DNA from: Lentisphaeria bacterium UBA4640
GTDB lineage: Bacteria > Verrucomicrobiota > Lentisphaeria > Victivallales > UBA1829
DNA: 64,000 bases
NCBI GenBank assembly: GCA_002405835.1
Contig: DHMO01000045.1
Location: forward strand, 133,568 to 197,567
Reading direction: 5' to 3'
Shown here: positions 51,066 through 60,283 of the stretch, piece by piece
Layout: each line of letters opens with the position of its first letter
Position numbering within the stretch: position 1 is the stretch's first letter
Position numbers and translations under genes: made by a program
The notes under the pieces: generated by a model
What the model was told of the DNA's origin: nothing
The model's input: only the letters and a program-made list of their open reading frames with translations
The model's database searches: none

Positions 51066-54000
51066 ATGAAAAAACTTCTTTTTTCACTGCTCGCTGCGAC
51101 GCTTCTGCCGCTGACGGGGGCGACCGTTTACCGGAATGCGTTTGAAGACGCCGCGGGGCTCTCCGGATTTTCAAGCGATCCGAATATCCGGATTGAGAAC
51201 GGCTCGCTGACTGCGGAATTCAAAAACAGAATCGAATACCGCACGATTTCAAAAATGCTTGATCCGGAAGCTTTTTCCGGATACTTCATCCGCATGAGCT
51301 GTGAAGTGCGTGCGGAAAACATCCTTCAGACCAAGCGTGATTTCGAGGGAATCAAACTCGAACTCTCCATGACCGCCAAGTCGGGAAAGAAAAGCTGGGG
51401 CAACATCCGTTTCCCGAAAGAGAGTTACGACTGGAAGAAATTTGAAACATTTTTCCCCGTTCCGGATGATCTGAAAAGCATTTCGCTTGCAATCGGAATG
51501 CAGAATTCCGCAGGAAAATTCCAGCTCCGCAATCTGAAAATGGAGACGGTTGCGGTTCCCGTAAACATCCGCTCCGTCGCGAACATGGGGTACCGCGATG
51601 AAGTTGCGGGAGACGGCAAGGGCGGATGGACCGATCAGGGACCGAAACAGGACGGCCGCGCTTTCGCCGCGCGGCTCTGGCAGTATGTCTATGCCGGAAT
51701 TCCGATCGACGCCATTCCCGGGGGGAAAAGCGTGCTGACTCTGTACTCCGAGCATTTCACCGCCGGACCCAAAGAGGCGGTCATTCCGGTGAAAGCGGCA
51801 ATCGAGGCGAAAACGCTTTATCTGCTCCATGCTCTGGCGTGGGCACCCGCGCTGAAAGACAAGTTCGTCGGCACAATTACTCTGAAAGACAAAAACGGAC
51901 GGATTCAGAAGATTTCCGTTGAAGACAAACGGGATGTGACGGACTGGTACCGTCAGACCGCGAATCTGCCGAACGGCTACGGCGTGCTCAAGGGCCGCAC
52001 GGGCGACGGCAATCTTGCGGGCATCTATCTTTCCCGCTTCACCGTGGAGCCGGAAATGGACGAGATCGTGGAAATCCGTTTCCAGTCGGTTCCGGAATGC
52101 ATCTGGCTGATTCTTGCCGGAACACTCTCGCCGGTCGATATTCCGCTTCCCGATACAAAGCCGACGGTTGTTCAGGCGAACTCGGAGTGGCTTCCGATGG
52201 CGGAGGTCGAACAGAACCGGATTCTGCCCGGTTCCGCGCTGGACGTCAGCGCATGGCTCCCGGAGGGCAGCGTCGACGAGCTCGGACGGGTTGTCATCAA
52301 AGACGGACATTTTGTCTTTGAGAAGAATCCTTCGCAGAAAGTCCGCTTTCTGACGGAGGCGATGCACCCGATGCAGGTGATTCCGGAGACGCATGAAGAG
52401 ATTGAACGCCTTGCGCAGGAAATCCGGCGGAACGGATACAATATGGTCCGCACGCACTTTCTGGATGCGGAACTGCTGAGCGGCGCGTCCAAACCGCTGG
52501 AATTCCGCAAAGAGTATCTGGAAAGGCTGGATTACTTCATCTACTGCATGAAGAAGAACGGAATCTATCTGAACTTCGACTGCATGACAAGCTGGATCGG
52601 TTACACGCCGGGGGCGATCTGGAAACACAAAGAGCCGGAGAAGTCGTTCAAATCCCGCATCTACTTTGATCCGGCAGTCCGCAAAAACTGGCGTGACGGA
52701 GTGGAGAAGCTCCTGACCCGCGTCAATCCCTACACGAAGACACGTCTTGTCGATGATCCGGTTCTTGCAATGGCGGTTGCGTTCAATGAACAGGAGTTCG
52801 GGTTGTGGAACAAGGTTGACCCCGCGCTGATGCTTCCGAAGTGGCAGGGCTTTCTGAAGAACAAGTACGGGAAAATCGAAAATCTCAACGCCGCATGGAA
52901 ACCTGCGGTTCCGTTCAAAAGTTTTGAAGAGATCAAGACCTGGAAAGAGAACAGTGCCGACTTCTGGATCTTCCGTCTTCCTCTGGAACGGGAGCTCGCG
53001 GGCTGGTTCAAACAGCAGCTTCGCGAAGTCGGGTTCAAGGGACCTGTTGCAAATCTGAACTGCGGCAAGACCCAGATGTACAATCTGCTTCGCGACCAGT
53101 ATGATTTCACGGCGATGAACCATTACCATGCGCATCCCTCGAATGTCCACATGCCGTATTCCTTCATCGACCAGAGCAGCACGATTGCGAAGAAAGCGCT
53201 GATATTCCGGAACATCAACGGAACGCGGTCGCCGGGAAAACCGTTTGTCGTGACGGAACACCATATTGTCTTCTGGAACCAGTTCCGTTATGAACAGGGC
53301 TTTGTCATCGGCGGTTACTCCGCGTTTCAGGATTACGATGCGCTGACCATTCATGCGGCGCCGGTCTCCTTCCGCAAACCGAAATTTGTTTCAACGTTCG
53401 AAGTTTTCACCGACCCGGTGTCCAAAGCGTCCGAGTTCCTGACGTTCTTCCTTTTCCGGCGCGGCGATGTGCAGCCCGGCAAGCCTGGAGTCCGCATCCG
53501 CGCCACGGAGAAGGAGCTCTTCCGTGCGGACGGAACCGTGGCTGAGGCTCTTTCCGATGAACAGTCGCTTCCCGCGCTGATGGTCGGGGAGAATGTGGAA
53601 ATCAAGCCCGATGCCGCAGGAATGCTTCCGCTTTATCCGGGCGAGATTGCATACAAGCTCGGTTCAACCAATTCCACGCAGGTCAACAACGCCGGTTTTT
53701 CCGGCACACGCGACAATCCCGCAGCGAATGCCGCCGAACTGCTGACGCATCTGCGCAAATCCGGCGCGCTCAAACCGGAAAACCGCAGCAACGGAAGCAC
53801 CAGGTTTGAGACGTCCACCGGAGAGATTTATCTGGATTCCGCGCGAACCTTCATGGAGATCAACACGCCGCGTCTTCAGGGAATCTGCGGACTTGCGGGA
53901 ACGACTGTCAACCTTCCGGATTTCTCGGTTCAGAAGATGAGCACGGACGGCAACCTCGCCGTGGTTTCCGTCGACGGCATGAAGCCGCTCCGTGAGTCCG

Positions 54001-54308
54001 GGCGCATGGTTCTGGTCTATGCAACCAATGTCCTGAACAGCGGCATGGAGTTTACCGGTCCCGAGATGGTTACGCTGATCAAGATCGGAAAAGTTCCTGC
54101 GCTGCTCCGCCGCGGAGCGTTCACGGTTACGCTGAAAAACCGGAATGCGTCAAAGCTGAGACTCTATCCGCTGGATATGTCCGGCCGCCGTCTCAAGGAG
54201 ATTGCGCCGGATTCGGTGAACGGCGAATCGGTCACGTTCTCCGCCGATACAGGCAGGGACGGAGCCGCAATTTACTTTGAAATTGCGGAGGCTTCTTCCG
54301 CAAAGTAA
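51066..54308 (+). CDS. Large secreted glycoside hydrolase (clan A / GH5-like)
   Basis: 1080 residues. Signal peptide MKKLLFSLLAATLLPLTGA, then a beta-sandwich binding-like domain (about 20-165), a second beta region (to ~360), and a TIM barrel (about 420-790) with the two clan-A glutamates: acid/base in AFNEQEFG (Glu575) and nucleophile candidate in FVVTEHH (Glu731); GYNMVRTHFLDAEL begins the barrel. A C-terminal beta domain follows. Probably an extracytoplasmic retaining beta-glycosidase. AAAGGA precedes the ATG. Last gene of the module, followed by a 16-bp-stem terminator. Exact GH family uncertain. Confidence 0.78.
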   Translation: MKKLLFSLLAATLLPLTGATVYRNAFEDAAGLSGFSSDPNIRIENGSLTAEFKNRIEYRTISKMLDPEAFSGYFIRMSCEVRAENILQTKRDFEGIKLELSMTAKSGKKSWGNIRFPKESYDWKKFETFFPVPDDLKSISLAIGMQNSAGKFQLRNLKMETVAVPVNIRSVANMGYRDEVAGDGKGGWTDQGPKQDGRAFAARLWQYVYAGIPIDAIPGGKSVLTLYSEHFTAGPKEAVIPVKAAIEAKTLYLLHALAWAPALKDKFVGTITLKDKNGRIQKISVEDKRDVTDWYRQTANLPNGYGVLKGRTGDGNLAGIYLSRFTVEPEMDEIVEIRFQSVPECIWLILAGTLSPVDIPLPDTKPTVVQANSEWLPMAEVEQNRILPGSALDVSAWLPEGSVDELGRVVIKDGHFVFEKNPSQKVRFLTEAMHPMQVIPETHEEIERLAQEIRRNGYNMVRTHFLDAELLSGASKPLEFRKEYLERLDYFIYCMKKNGIYLNFDCMTSWIGYTPGAIWKHKEPEKSFKSRIYFDPAVRKNWRDGVEKLLTRVNPYTKTRLVDDPVLAMAVAFNEQEFGLWNKVDPALMLPKWQGFLKNKYGKIENLNAAWKPAVPFKSFEEIKTWKENSADFWIFRLPLERELAGWFKQQLREVGFKGPVANLNCGKTQMYNLLRDQYDFTAMNHYHAHPSNVHMPYSFIDQSSTIAKKALIFRNINGTRSPGKPFVVTEHHIVFWNQFRYEQGFVIGGYSAFQDYDALTIHAAPVSFRKPKFVSTFEVFTDPVSKASEFLTFFLFRRGDVQPGKPGVRIRATEKELFRADGTVAEALSDEQSLPALMVGENVEIKPDAAGMLPLYPGEIAYKLGSTNSTQVNNAGFSGTRDNPAANAAELLTHLRKSGALKPENRSNGSTRFETSTGEIYLDSARTFMEINTPRLQGICGLAGTTVNLPDFSVQKMSTDGNLAVVSVDGMKPLRESGRMVLVYATNVLNSGMEFTGPEMVTLIKIGKVPALLRRGAFTVTLKNRNASKLRLYPLDMSGRRLKEIAPDSVNGESVTFSADTGRDGAAIYFEIAEASSAK

Positions 54309-54324
54309 TCTGCCGCGACCGCGG

Positions 54325-54374
54325 AACGGCGCTCCGGAATTGTTCCAAGAATATTCCGGAGCGCCGTTTTTTTT
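54325..54374 (+). terminator. Strong rho-independent terminator after the secreted hydrolase
   Basis: A 16-bp perfect stem (54325-54340 with 54353-54368) with a 12-nt loop and an 8-T run, 17 bp past the stop. It insulates the glycan region from the pyr operon. Confidence 0.95.
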
Positions 54375-54433
54375 GTCTTGAAAAATTTGCTCTTTCCGCT
54401 CCGCCGTTCTGGAAAAATCGGAAAAATGGAGTA

Positions 54434-54452
54434 TAGTTTACCCAGTAAACTA
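54434..54452. promoter_or_regulatory. Inverted repeat upstream of pyrR
   Basis: TAGTTTAC-CCA-GTAAACTA, a perfect 8-bp inverted repeat ending 4 bp before the AAGGAGG ribosome site. It overlaps a possible -10 box TATAGT (54432-54437; weak -35 TGGAAA 16 bp upstream). It could be a DNA operator or an RNA hairpin. It does not contain the usual PyrR-binding loop motif. Confidence 0.5.
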
Positions 54453-54470
54453 CAGAAGGAGGCGGTGCTT

Positions 54471-55025
54471 ATGAAATTTGAAGAACCGGGAAGGATATTC
54501 GAGGCTGAACAGATCGAATCATCCCTCCAGAAAATCAGCGATGAAATCATCTCCGAATTCAAGGGAAGGGGGAATGAGCTGATTCTGCTCGGAATTCAGC
54601 GGCGCGGTGTTCCGCTCGCCAGACGCATTTCCTCTTACATCCGCGAAAAAACAGGCGCGGACGTCACGGTCGGCACGCTTGACATCACCATGTACCGCGA
54701 CGACATCGGGCTCCGCCGGGTGCTGCCCGTCATTCATGAAACCAATATTCCGGATATCAACGGCAAAACCGTCATTCTCTGCGACGACGTTCTCCAGGCG
54801 GGGCGAACCATCCGCGCCGCGCTTGACGCCATCACCGATTTCGGACGTCCGTCGATCATCCGCCTCGCGGTTCTTTTCGACCGCGGCAGCCATGAGTTTC
54901 CCATTGCCGCGGACTACACCGGCATGGAGGTTTCGATTCCGGACGGCTTCAAAATTTCCGTCCACTGGAAGGAAATCGACGGTGCCGACTTCGTCAGGAT
55001 TCAGGAAAAAAAGATTTGGAGATAA
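54471..55025 (+). CDS. pyrR: Bifunctional pyr operon regulator / uracil phosphoribosyltransferase PyrR
   Basis: 184 residues from the ATG at 54471 (AAGGAGG 8 nt upstream), standard PyrR length. The PRPP-binding VILCDDVLQAGRTIRAAL, LLGIQRRGVPLARRI and TLDITMYRDDIG are characteristic. PyrR binds pyr mRNA when UMP/UTP is high and has UPRTase activity. First gene of pyrR-pyrB-pyrC, two bases before pyrB. Some homologues outside Firmicutes control translation rather than attenuation; no terminator/antiterminator leader is evident here. Confidence 0.95.
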   Translation: MKFEEPGRIFEAEQIESSLQKISDEIISEFKGRGNELILLGIQRRGVPLARRISSYIREKTGADVTVGTLDITMYRDDIGLRRVLPVIHETNIPDINGKTVILCDDVLQAGRTIRAALDAITDFGRPSIIRLAVLFDRGSHEFPIAADYTGMEVSIPDGFKISVHWKEIDGADFVRIQEKKIWR

Positions 55026-55027
55026 CC

Positions 55028-55957
55028 ATGGATTTCAACTGGACAAAAAAGGATCTGCTGAGCCTGTACGACCTCTCCGCGGAAGAGATTCTCTGCATTC
55101 TCGACACTGCGGCTGAGTTCAAGAAGGTTTCCCAGCGGAAAATCAAGAAGGTCCCCGCCCTGCGCGGCAAAACCGTCGTGAACCTGTTCGTCGAACCGAG
55201 CACGCGCACGCGCACCTCCTTCGAGCTTGCGGAACAGCGTCTCTCCGCCGACATCATCAACATTCAGGCGGATTCCAGCAGTCTGCGCAAGGGCGAGTCT
55301 CTGCTCGACACGGTGAAGAACATCGAAGCGCTGCAGGTTGACCTGATTGTCATGCGCCACCCCGCCGCGGGAGCCCCGAACTTCCTCGCCCCTCTGGTCC
55401 GCCCCGGAATCGTCAACGCGGGCGACGGCGCGCACAGCCACCCGACCCAGGCTCTGCTTGACCTCTTCACGATCCGCGAGAAGAAAGGTTCTTTCAAAGG
55501 ACTCAACGTTTCGATTATCGGCGATATTCTGCACAGCCGTGTCGCCCGGAGCAACATGTGGGGACTTCTCAAGCTCGGTGCGAACGTCACGCTCGCCGGT
55601 CCCTCCACGCTCACTCCGACGATGTTCGAGAAGGTCGGAGTCCGCGTCTGCCACAATATGAAGGATGCACTTGAGGGCGCGGATGTCGTGAACCTTCTCC
55701 GCATTCAGCATGAACGCCAGCGCGCGGGTTTCTTCCCGAGCGTCGGTGAATATTCCAAAGTCTACGGACTGAACGCCGGAACGGCAAAGTATCTGAAACC
55801 GGATGCGCTGATTATGCATCCCGGCCCGATCAACCGCGGAGTTGAACTTGATTCCGAACTCGCCGACGGTCCGCAGTCCGTCATTCTTGAACAGGTAACC
55901 AACGGACTCGCCGTTCGCATGGCGGTTCTTTTCCTCGTAGCGGGGTGCTTGAAATGA
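55028..55957 (+). CDS. pyrB: Aspartate carbamoyltransferase catalytic subunit
   Basis: 309 residues, normal ATCase catalytic chain. Carbamoyl-phosphate motif FVEPSTRTRTSFE; LRHPAAGAPN-type His loop (here MRHPAAGAP); GDGAHSHPTQALLDL; aspartate-domain IIGDILHSRVARSN and MHPGPINRGVELD. It forms carbamoyl-aspartate in pyrimidine synthesis. GGAG lies 6 nt before the ATG. No pyrI regulatory subunit is nearby; the pyrB-pyrC pairing suggests a complex of the Aquifex type may be possible (inference). Confidence 0.96.
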   Translation: MDFNWTKKDLLSLYDLSAEEILCILDTAAEFKKVSQRKIKKVPALRGKTVVNLFVEPSTRTRTSFELAEQRLSADIINIQADSSSLRKGESLLDTVKNIEALQVDLIVMRHPAAGAPNFLAPLVRPGIVNAGDGAHSHPTQALLDLFTIREKKGSFKGLNVSIIGDILHSRVARSNMWGLLKLGANVTLAGPSTLTPTMFEKVGVRVCHNMKDALEGADVVNLLRIQHERQRAGFFPSVGEYSKVYGLNAGTAKYLKPDALIMHPGPINRGVELDSELADGPQSVILEQVTNGLAVRMAVLFLVAGCLK

Positions 55958-57222
55958 ATTACATCTTTGAAAACGCCAGAGTCATCGACCCGGTTCAGAA
56001 CCTTGATTCCGTCACGGACATCGCCGTGTGCGACGGACGGATTGCCGATCCCGCGCACGTGAAAGACGCCGAACGCATCGACCTCACGGGCAAAGTGCTG
56101 ACCCCCGGCTTTGTTGATCTTCATGTTCATCTGCGTCATCCCGGCAACACCGCCGCGGAGACGATCCGCACGGGAACAATGGCGGCCGCCGCGGGCGGTT
56201 TCACCTCGATTGTCGCAATGCCGAACACGTCACCCTGCGCAGACAACCCGGGCACGATCCACTACGTCCTCACCCACGCGGAAAACGAGGGCGTTGTCAA
56301 GGTTCTGCCCTGCGGCGCAATGACGAAGAACATCGAAGGCAAGGAAATGTCCGGTATCGGCTCGCTCAAAGCCGCCGGCGCGGTTGCGCTTTCCGATGAC
56401 GGGCGCTGTGTGCAGGACAACCAGCTCATGCGCCACATCGTCCATTACGCCAAGACCTTTGAACTGCCGATTCTCGATCATTGCGGCGATAAATCGCTCG
56501 AAGCCGAAGGCGTGATGAACGAAGGTCAGTGGTCGGTTCTTCTCGGCATGAAGGGAATGCCCGGCGCGGCGGAGGAACTCATGATTTACCGCGACATCAT
56601 TCTCTCGCGTCTCACCGGCTGGAAGATTCACATGCAGCATGTCAGCGCGAAAGAGAGCGTCAAGATTCTGCGTCAGGCGCGCCGCGAAGGCATCCGCGTT
56701 TCCGGTGAAGCGACGCCGCATCACATTGCCCTTACCGATGTTGAAATCAAGAAATTCAACTCGAACTACAAAATGAATCCGCCGCTTCGTTCGGAAGAGG
56801 ACCGACAGGCTGTCCTCGAAGGTCTTGCGGACGATACGCTGACGGTCATTGCGACCGACCACGCTCCGCACACCATGACCGCGAAGATGGTGGAGTTTGA
56901 TTATGCTCCGTTCGGCATCATCGGGCTCGAAACCGCGTTCCAGATCTGCTGCACGGAGCTGGTGCACAAAGGCGTTCTTACGCTTCCGCACCTGATCTCC
57001 AAACTCACCAAAGGACCTGCTGAGGTGCTCGGACTCGATATTGGAAATCTGAAAATCGGCAACCCGGCGGACATCACGATTCTCGACGCCGACCGCGAAA
57101 ATGTGATTGATCCCTCGACTTTCAAGTCCAAATCGCGCAACACGCCGTTCGGCGGTTACAAGGCGAAGGGATGCGTCGTCGGAACACTCGTAAACGGAAA
57201 ATTTGTTCATAAAACTTTTTGA
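55954..57222 (+). CDS. pyrC: Dihydroorotase (multifunctional-complex type)
   Basis: 422 residues, class I dihydroorotase. Zinc-site motif FVDLHVHLRHPG, later ILDHCGDKSL, GEATPHHIAL and ATDHAPHTMTAK, with the C-terminal GGYKAKG. It closes carbamoyl-aspartate to dihydroorotate. Starts in an ATGA overlap with pyrB, so translation is coupled and the proteins may assemble together. Confidence 0.96.
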   Translation: MNYIFENARVIDPVQNLDSVTDIAVCDGRIADPAHVKDAERIDLTGKVLTPGFVDLHVHLRHPGNTAAETIRTGTMAAAAGGFTSIVAMPNTSPCADNPGTIHYVLTHAENEGVVKVLPCGAMTKNIEGKEMSGIGSLKAAGAVALSDDGRCVQDNQLMRHIVHYAKTFELPILDHCGDKSLEAEGVMNEGQWSVLLGMKGMPGAAEELMIYRDIILSRLTGWKIHMQHVSAKESVKILRQARREGIRVSGEATPHHIALTDVEIKKFNSNYKMNPPLRSEEDRQAVLEGLADDTLTVIATDHAPHTMTAKMVEFDYAPFGIIGLETAFQICCTELVHKGVLTLPHLISKLTKGPAEVLGLDIGNLKIGNPADITILDADRENVIDPSTFKSKSRNTPFGGYKAKGCVVGTLVNGKFVHKTF

Positions 57223-57231
57223 GGAATGACC

Positions 57232-58509
57232 ATGGACACAAAAAACTGGAGACTGGAAACCATCGCTGTTCAGGCGGGCTACGAGCCGGAAAACGGCGGA
57301 CCCCGCGTGCAGCCGCTCGTGCAGAGCACAACCTATAAGTACAACGACGCCCAGAGCGTTGCCGACCTCTTCGATCTGAAGCGCGAAGGGTTCTTCTACA
57401 CCCGCCTCGGAAGCCCGACAGTTGACTGTTTCGAGAAGAAAGTCGCCGCGTTGGAAGGCGGCGTCATGGCGGTCGGAACGAGCTCGGGCCAGAACGCGAA
57501 TGCGCTTTCGATCATGAACATCGCGCGCTGCGGCGACCACGTTGTCGCGGTGTCGAGTCTGTACGGCGGAACGGTTTCGCTGTTCTCGAACACGCTGAAG
57601 AAGACGGGAATCAATTTCACCTTCATCTCTCCGGAATCGACGGAGGCGGAGATTGAGGCGGCGATCCGCCCGGGCACGAAGGCCGTGTTCGCGGAGATGC
57701 TGGCGAATCCGGCGCTGATCGTTCTGGACGTTGAGAAGTTCGCTCGGGTCGCACACAAGCACGGCATTCCGCTGATTGTCGACAACACGTTCCCGACCCC
57801 GTATCTGTGCCGTCCGTTCGATTTCGGCGCGGACATTGTGACACACTCCACGACGAAGTATCTGGACGGTCACGCGACAAGTGTGGGCGGCATGATTGTG
57901 GAGAAGGGCGGTTTTGACTGGAAGAACGGGAAGTTCCCGGAGTTTGTCGATCCGGATGAAAGTTATCACGGCACAGTTTACACGCGCGACTTCCCCGCAG
58001 CACCGTATTCGGTGAAGCTCCGTGTGCAGTGGATCCGCGATCTGGGCAGCGGCATGGCGCCGTTCAACGCGTTCCTTTCGATGATGGGTGCGGAGACGCT
58101 TCACGTGCGCATGGACCGTCATTGTTCGAATGCGCTGGCGCTGGCAAAACATCTTCAGCAGCATCCGAAAGTCGGCTGGGTGAACTATCCCGGACTTCCG
58201 GACAACAAGGAATACGCGATGGCTCAGAAATATCTGAAGGGCTGCAGCGGAGTGTTCTGTTTCGGCGTGAAGGGCGGTGTCGCGGCGGGTGAGCGCGTGA
58301 TGAATTCACTGAAAGTTGCGGCGATTGCGGTGCATGTTGCGGATCTGCGGACGTGTGTCCTTCATCCCGCAAGCATGACGCATCGTCAGCTGAGTGAATC
58401 CGAGTTGATCGCCGCCGGAGTATCCCCTGACATGATTCGCGTTTCAGTCGGACTTGAGCACATCGACGATCTGATCGCGGATTTTGATCAGGCTCTCGCC
58501 CAGGCGTAA
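57232..58509 (+). CDS. metY: O-acetylhomoserine sulfhydrylase-type PLP enzyme
   Basis: 425 residues from the ATG at 57232 (GAGGA 6 nt upstream; the ATG at 57226 touches that site). Cys/Met-metabolism PLP family: YTRLGSPTVDCFEKKVAALEGG is represented by YTRLGSPTVDCFEKK and ALEGG, VDNTFPTPYL, and the PLP lysine in THSTTKYLDGH. Length (about 425) and the long insert after the lysine (FPEFVDPDESYHG) point to O-acetylhomoserine aminocarboxypropyltransferase rather than cystathionine synthase. It makes homocysteine from O-acetylhomoserine and sulfide. Only 9 bp after pyrC and closed by a strong terminator, so apparently part of the pyr transcript. Confidence 0.88.
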   Translation: MDTKNWRLETIAVQAGYEPENGGPRVQPLVQSTTYKYNDAQSVADLFDLKREGFFYTRLGSPTVDCFEKKVAALEGGVMAVGTSSGQNANALSIMNIARCGDHVVAVSSLYGGTVSLFSNTLKKTGINFTFISPESTEAEIEAAIRPGTKAVFAEMLANPALIVLDVEKFARVAHKHGIPLIVDNTFPTPYLCRPFDFGADIVTHSTTKYLDGHATSVGGMIVEKGGFDWKNGKFPEFVDPDESYHGTVYTRDFPAAPYSVKLRVQWIRDLGSGMAPFNAFLSMMGAETLHVRMDRHCSNALALAKHLQQHPKVGWVNYPGLPDNKEYAMAQKYLKGCSGVFCFGVKGGVAAGERVMNSLKVAAIAVHVADLRTCVLHPASMTHRQLSESELIAAGVSPDMIRVSVGLEHIDDLIADFDQALAQA

Positions 58510-58527
58510 AAGATACGAAGATAAACG

Positions 58528-58576
58528 AACCGGCGCCGCTTCCGCAGAGTTTTGCGGAAGCGGCGCCGGTTTTTTT
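58528..58576 (+). terminator. Strong rho-independent terminator after metY
   Basis: A 19-bp perfect stem (58528-58546 with 58553-58571), 6-nt loop and seven T, 18 bp past metY. The minus-strand side lacks a good T-run. Confidence 0.95.
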
Positions 58577-58587
58577 GATTGACAATT

Positions 58588-59172
58588 TTATTTTTTCGGG
58601 GAGAGGGCGATATGGGGGACGGTGCGCCCGATTTCCAGCCAGCCGCGTTCAAAGTCAGTCTTGAAATCTTTGACGTCGTCCAGCGCGGAGTCGGGAAGAT
58701 AATCGAAAAGACCCGATTCCTCCAGATTCTTCCGGGTTGACGCCATGTAGTTTGGGTCGTCGGTAGCAAAATGCAGAACTCCGCCGGGTTTGAGAACGCG
58801 GAAAAGGTGCATCATGAAGTCCGCCGCCATCAGCCGGTTGCCTTTATGTTTGTGTTTCGGCCACGGGTCGGGACAGAGAATATGGACGCGGTCGAAATAG
58901 TTGTCGGGGACGATGAGGGACATCAGGTGCCGCGCTTCGACGCGCAGCAGTTCCATGTTGGAAACGCCGTTGCGCTTGCCGAGTTTTTCCACCTTGCGGA
59001 GACGTCCGAGCATGACGTCCGCGCCGAAAATCAGCGCATCCGGTTTCGATTTCGCAAGGGCGACGGTGAATCCGCCGCTTCCGCAGCCGAGGTCGAGTTC
59101 GACTCTCTGTCCGGGGTGGGGCTGAATGACATCATCCAGAATGCAATACTGTGTGTTGAGAATGTGAATCAC
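58588..59172 (-). CDS. trmB: tRNA (guanine-46-N7)-methyltransferase
   Basis: 194 residues from a GTG with AAGGA 7 nt upstream. SAM motif VELDLGCGSGGFTVALA, then FGADVMLGRLRK, and the TrmB-specific CPDPWPKHKHKGNRL. It forms m7G46 in the tRNA variable loop. Last gene of a minus-strand run behind a GldA/GldFG/DUF4340 set (10-bp gap). Confidence 0.94.
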   Translation of the reverse strand: MIHILNTQYCILDDVIQPHPGQRVELDLGCGSGGFTVALAKSKPDALIFGADVMLGRLRKVEKLGKRNGVSNMELLRVEARHLMSLIVPDNYFDRVHILCPDPWPKHKHKGNRLMAADFMMHLFRVLKPGGVLHFATDDPNYMASTRKNLEESGLFDYLPDSALDDVKDFKTDFERGWLEIGRTVPHIALSPKK

Positions 59173-59182
59173 AGGAAAATCC

Positions 59183-60283
59183 TTATTTTTTATGGGGCTT
59201 TTTTGTTTTCGGAAGATCGAACGGTGCTGCGGTCAGCTCGTTGAAGAGCGGCATCGGCATTTCATAGCAGACGTCTTTGCCGGAGAAAAGGAAACGGTCG
59301 ATCAGTTTCTGCTGGTCGAGTCCCGGCATTTTCACCTGACGGTAAATGCGCGCATCAAGCATGAACACCACTCTTGAGCTGTCGCCTTTGAGACGATGGA
59401 AAACGGCCTTGCGGCTGAGTCCGTATGCATCTGTGATGATCAGTTCGGCAAATGCCGGTTCCAGATTCTTGTAATGCGAACGCGGGAACGCGTCAGCCGC
59501 GGAACGGAACGCTAGAGCGGAAAGCAGAGTCGAAATGCTCTGGCGCGCAACCGGACGCAGTCCGCCGGAGGCGTCTTCGAATGCGCGGGAAGGATCGGGG
59601 CGGGAGACAGTCCATTGAATTCTGCCATTCGGAAGGTCGCGGAAGAGAATGGAGAGCGCGGCGTTCAGATTCTCGAAGACCGGCTGGCGCAGCCATGCAC
59701 CGGGAACCGGAGGTGCATCTTCAAAAATTGTCGGAGCGAGAAAAACCGGACCCGGATTGAGCTTGGAATCGAGCAGCGCAAAGTAGCGTCCGCTGGGAAC
59801 CCGCTGGTCTGCGGGAGTCGTGTCATCCGGCAGAAAGTGACCGCGTCCCATGGCGAGATTGAGCAGCTCTTTCCCGTTTTTATCCTGCATTTCAAGGCGG
59901 GCTCCGGGAATGGCTCCGTTGAACCCCTGTACAAAGGTGCGGAGACGGAGGAGTGTCTTTTCATCTGCAGGCGCGATGAGTTTGAGCGGACGGATTGATG
60001 CGGCGGCTTCGAGGAACTCCAGGACTTTCTTCGGATCGGCGGGGAGACCGCGTTCCTCAACGGTCCAAATGCCGTTTTTGTCTTTCACCAGAGTTACCGT
60101 CATGTCGCGCCAGGAGAGACGGAAACGGGCGACGTCATCCGCCTGGAACTTCGGGAGAAGCCCTGCTGTTTCGGTGCGGACGCTGGCGTTTCGATGGGAC
60201 AGTGCGCGCTGAATCAGCGCAACGGCGGCGAGTGCGCAGACAACGATCAGAACCAGAAGCTGAATGGAGATTTTGTGTTTCAT
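59183..60283 (-). CDS. DUF4340 domain-containing protein
   Basis: 366 residues from the ATG at 60283 in an ATGA overlap with the permease fusion. One N-terminal membrane helix (about 6-25) anchors a periplasmic-side domain with WTVEERGLPADPKKV and repeated beta-hairpin segments typical of DUF4340. DUF4340 genes nearly always sit beside GldF/GldG-type transporters, as here; molecular role unknown. The pattern suggests an accessory component of the transporter or of something it assembles at the cell surface. Confidence 0.8.
   Translation of the reverse strand: MKHKISIQLLVLIVVCALAAVALIQRALSHRNASVRTETAGLLPKFQADDVARFRLSWRDMTVTLVKDKNGIWTVEERGLPADPKKVLEFLEAAASIRPLKLIAPADEKTLLRLRTFVQGFNGAIPGARLEMQDKNGKELLNLAMGRGHFLPDDTTPADQRVPSGRYFALLDSKLNPGPVFLAPTIFEDAPPVPGAWLRQPVFENLNAALSILFRDLPNGRIQWTVSRPDPSRAFEDASGGLRPVARQSISTLLSALAFRSAADAFPRSHYKNLEPAFAELIITDAYGLSRKAVFHRLKGDSSRVVFMLDARIYRQVKMPGLDQQKLIDRFLFSGKDVCYEMPMPLFNELTAAPFDLPKTKKPHKK

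Noticed and set aside
51249..53354. 701-codon minus-strand open frame inside the secreted hydrolase gene
   Set aside because: Fully antisense to a gene with a signal peptide and catalytic motifs; arginine/leucine-rich shadow with no domain.
56230..58164. 644-codon minus-strand open frame across pyrC and metY
   Set aside because: It spans two well-identified plus-strand genes and has no motif of its own.
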